In this document: positions 61,384 through 64,000 of the stretch, one piece after another
How positions within the stretch are numbered: position 1 is the stretch's first letter
Layout of the letters: each line of letters begins with the position of its first letter
Source: Thermoplasmata archaeon
GTDB lineage: Archaea; Thermoplasmatota; Thermoplasmata; Halarchaeoplasmatales; Halarchaeoplasmataceae
Length of the DNA: 64,000 nt
Assembly: GCA_003554965.1 (NCBI GenBank)
Contig: PWHR01000038.1
Span: forward strand, 1 to 64,000
Reading direction: 5' to 3'
Translations under genes and position numbers: made by a program
The notes under the pieces: model-generated
The model's input: only the letters and a program-made list of their open reading frames with translations
Told to the model about the DNA's origin: nothing
Database searches by the model: none

Positions 61384-62439
61384 ATGAGCGGATTGAAGAA
61401 GAGAAACGGTCGAGATGAAGAAGGGGGCCAAGTACTTTGGACACTTTTGATGATAGGCGTGGTGTTCCTCATTTCGTCCGTATTCTATCTGTACGTATTG
61501 GAAGGATCGAGCGATGACACCTTGGTCCTCTATTCAGGTCGGAGCAGAGAATTGATCAGTGATGTGGTCGACGAGTTCGAAGAAGAAACGGGTATCGATG
61601 TTGAGATACAATACGGCTCGACGACGGAGATTGCGAGTACTCTTTTAGAAGAAGGAGAAGACAGTCCGGCAGATGTTTTCTATGCACAAGATCCTGGTGG
61701 TATAGGCTCGGTTCAACATATGTTGCGTACTCTTCCTCAAGAGCTTTTAGAACAGGCACCTGAAGAATTCCATTCAGCCCAGGATGACTGGGTTGGGATC
61801 TCTGGAAGAGCACGTGTTGTGGTCTACAATACTGAGGAACTGAAAGAAGAAGAACTTCCCGACGACATGTGGGCCTTTACCGAAAGTGAATGGGAAGGTC
61901 GTATTGGATGGGCACCCAGCAATCCTTCATTTCAGACTATGGTCACAGCGATGAGAGCCGAATGGGGTGAAGAAGAGACGGAAGACTGGTTAGAAGCTAT
62001 CCAAGAGAACGATCCAGTAGAATATACCAGGAACACACCGACTGTACAGGCGGTTGCTGACGGTGAGGTCGATGTCGGATTCGTGAATCATTATTACCTT
62101 TATCGATTCCTAGAGGAAGAAGGGGAGGAGTTTCCAGCTCGGAATTACTATCCAGATAGCGGAGGACCAGGGACCACTATGATGATCTCTGGAGCCGGTA
62201 TACTAGAGTCCTCAGATAACGAACATAATGCTGAACGCTTTTTAGAATTCCTGCTTTCAGAAAATGCTCAAGAATACTTTGCTGAAGAGACTTTCGAATA
62301 TCCTGTTAGAGAAGGGATCGAGACTTATGAAATACTGCCCGATCCGGCCGAGATAGATTTTCCCGATATCACCATGGAAGAGATGGACGATCTGGAAGGA
62401 ACTTTAGATATGCTTCGCAGCATCGGAGTGATATCTTGA
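61384..62439 (+). CDS. Ferric iron ABC transporter, substrate-binding protein
   Basis: An N-terminal membrane anchor (VLWTLLMIGVVFLISSVFYLYV) is followed by a type 2 periplasmic-binding fold: LVLYSGRSRELISDVVDEFEEETGIDVEIQYGST in part, PADVFYAQDPGGIGSV, RVVVYNTEEL, IGWAPSNPSFQTMVTAMR, and the paired Tyr region (GFVNHYYLYRFL). This matches FbpA/AfuA proteins that bind Fe3+. It delivers iron to the permease encoded next. Confidence 0.9.
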   Translation: MSGLKKRNGRDEEGGQVLWTLLMIGVVFLISSVFYLYVLEGSSDDTLVLYSGRSRELISDVVDEFEEETGIDVEIQYGSTTEIASTLLEEGEDSPADVFYAQDPGGIGSVQHMLRTLPQELLEQAPEEFHSAQDDWVGISGRARVVVYNTEELKEEELPDDMWAFTESEWEGRIGWAPSNPSFQTMVTAMRAEWGEEETEDWLEAIQENDPVEYTRNTPTVQAVADGEVDVGFVNHYYLYRFLEEEGEEFPARNYYPDSGGPGTTMMISGAGILESSDNEHNAERFLEFLLSENAQEYFAEETFEYPVREGIETYEILPDPAEIDFPDITMEEMDDLEGTLDMLRSIGVIS

Positions 62440-62440
62440 G

Positions 62441-64000
62441 ATGATCTCTTTGAATACTTCATCGGTAAGGAAAAAGATAGATAGGGTTCCGCTGCCTATT
62501 TGGCTCCTAGGTTTTCTTATAATAACTGCCATATCCTTACCTATAGTTTATCTGATCGTGAGAGCGCTGGGAGCCGGCGTAGAAACGTGGGATATAATTT
62601 TCCGCTATAGAACTCTTATCACCTTTGGAAGGACCATGGCTTTGGTGATCGCAGCACCCCTTCTTTCTCTTGCTATTGCACTGCCTTTGGCTTTTTTGAC
62701 CACCAGGACGGATCTGCCTTTCAGAAATGTTTGGTCGATCCTGGGTACTCTTCCACTGGTGATACCCAGTTATATCTACGCTTACGTCCTTATTTCCGCT
62801 TTCAGTCCTAGAGGTATCTTCCACGAGTTCCTAGCTTCGCCTTTAGGTATAGAGAGTTTACCGCAGATCTATGGTTTTCCTGGTGCTCTATTAAGCGTTA
62901 CAGCAGTAAGCTATCCCTACCTGTTGCTTCCGTTGCAGTCCTCTTTAAAAGGCATGGACAGATCCGTTGAAGAGGCCTCTAGGAGTCTTGGTCGCGGTCA
63001 TATCACGACCTTTAGAAAAGTTACCCTGCCTCTTTTACGCCCCGCCATCGCCTCAGGCGGTCTACTCATAGGTCTCTATTCACTTCGCGACTTCGGAGCC
63101 GTTTCCCTGATGAGATATGAAACTTTCACCTGGACCATTTACAACCAGTACTTCACTCCATTTGGTGGTAGGATGATCGCCGCAGCTTTGTCTTTGATAC
63201 TCCTTATATTTGCTTTGTTCATACTTTACTTAGAATCGAGAACTAGGGATAAAACACGTTACTACAGCAGCGCCGAAAGCAACAGTGAGCCAGATCTTAT
63301 AGAGTTGGGAAGATGGCGTTGGCCCGCACTTATCTTCTGCGCCTTAGTAGTTATCATATTTCTGATATTACCCATGGTCGTTCTGGGGTTCTGGGGGTTG
63401 AGAGGTATGTTTGATGGAGTCTCTCTCAAGATGTTTTGGGATCCCGCTTTCAATTCACTTCAAGCATCATTTTTGACGGCTTTGGTCGTAGTGTTAGCGG
63501 CTGTTCCTATAGGTATCATAACGGCTCGTTTTTCGGGAAAGATGAGCCAGATCATGGAGAAATTCACTTATCTTGGTTTTGCACTACCCGGTATAGTGAT
63601 AGCTCTCGCTCTTGTATTCTTTTCAGTAGGTACGCCCCTGTACCAAACTATGTTTATCCTGATATTTGGATACATGATATTGTTTCTACCTTTAGCCCTT
63701 GGATCGATCAGGACATCAATACTGCAGATAAATCCTGCCGTAGAAGAAGCCTCTAGGAGCTTGGGAAAGAGTCCTGGACAGACTCTAAAAGAAGTGACCC
63801 TGCCGCTCTCAAAAAATGGAATATTGGCAGGAGCGGCTCTGGTATTTTTGGTCACTATGAAGGAACTTCAAGCCACGTTAATACTAAGTCCAAGGAATTT
63901 TGAGACCTTGGCCACCTCAATCTGGCATGCGACGTCTGAAGCTTTCTTTGCTAGAGCTGCAATACCAGCTCTACTTCTCATATTCTTATCTTCGGTTCCG
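62441..64000 (+). CDS. Ferric iron ABC transporter permease, two fused halves (3' end outside window)
   Basis: The frame is open from the ATG at 62441, one base after the previous stop, to the end of the window. Two copies of the permease coupling loop are seen: EEASRSLGRGHITTFRKVTLPL and, later, EEASRSLGKSPGQTLKEVTLPL (each shown in part), so this is an FbpB/ThiP-type double-length permease with about twelve helices. GGAGTGAT before the start is a fair ribosome site. An ATPase gene is expected downstream. Confidence 0.9.
   Translation, partial: MISLNTSSVRKKIDRVPLPIWLLGFLIITAISLPIVYLIVRALGAGVETWDIIFRYRTLITFGRTMALVIAAPLLSLAIALPLAFLTTRTDLPFRNVWSILGTLPLVIPSYIYAYVLISAFSPRGIFHEFLASPLGIESLPQIYGFPGALLSVTAVSYPYLLLPLQSSLKGMDRSVEEASRSLGRGHITTFRKVTLPLLRPAIASGGLLIGLYSLRDFGAVSLMRYETFTWTIYNQYFTPFGGRMIAAALSLILLIFALFILYLESRTRDKTRYYSSAESNSEPDLIELGRWRWPALIFCALVVIIFLILPMVVLGFWGLRGMFDGVSLKMFWDPAFNSLQASFLTALVVVLAAVPIGIITARFSGKMSQIMEKFTYLGFALPGIVIALALVFFSVGTPLYQTMFILIFGYMILFLPLALGSIRTSILQINPAVEEASRSLGKSPGQTLKEVTLPLSKNGILAGAALVFLVTMKELQATLILSPRNFETLATSIWHATSEAFFARAAIPALLLIFLSSVP

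Overview
The window is archaeal. Information-processing genes are of the archaeal/eukaryal type: a thermosome subunit with a Gly/Met-rich tail, RFC small subunit, ribosomal protein L10e, aIF2-beta, DphB and Trm5. Triosephosphate isomerase has the short archaeal form, and both phosphomevalonate dehydratase subunits of the archaeal mevalonate pathway are present. Many genes have TATA-like boxes about 26 bp before the start codon, so leaderless transcripts look common. Proteins are rich in Glu and Lys. I infer a euryarchaeon, possibly close to Thermoplasmata, but cannot name the species.

Layout. 1-2249: the end of an ArsS-like radical SAM gene and two glycosyltransferases in a tightly overlapping operon, by eye richer in G+C than what follows. 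2250-21035: an AT-richer accessory island. It holds a flippase, glycosyltransferases, two sugar-transfer ATP-grasp enzymes, an AsnB homologue without its catalytic cysteine, methyltransferases, a P-loop kinase-like protein, a large GNAT protein and a polysaccharide deacetylase. The same island carries mobile or defensive debris: a broken VapC with intact antitoxin, a broken zinc-ribbon/PD-(D/E)XK transposase-like gene, HEPN/MNT, a TnpB element inside an ATPase gene, and several clusters of perfect hairpins. Two hairpin pairs sit inside genes they disrupt, flanked by short direct repeats; for one of them, removing the insert restores the protein exactly.

21057-53708: mostly housekeeping genes in short operons. 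These include the thermosome, an orphan HypC, a DUF362 ferredoxin protein, a four-gene cation transport set (two half-size MgtE/SLC41 permeases and two PhoU-TrkA_C proteins), TIM, a UbiB-type kinase, an aldo/keto reductase, a membrane-spanning Cas4-like nuclease, and MtnA next to phosphomevalonate dehydratase whose small subunit is fused to a NUDIX domain. Also here are tRNA-Phe, DphB/Trm5, an ABC-2 exporter, FTCD, RFC, L10e and a presenilin-type protease.

53810-64000: acetyl-CoA synthetase, then a metal-homeostasis region: an Lrp-TRASH regulator, YHS protein, CopA, a SHOCT membrane protein, a His-rich secreted protein, and a ferric-iron type ABC transporter that runs off the end. Three start sites in this region share the exact 10-mer ATAACGGTGT next to the start codon, and the iron gene also has a DtxR-like palindrome, which suggests a small metal regulon.
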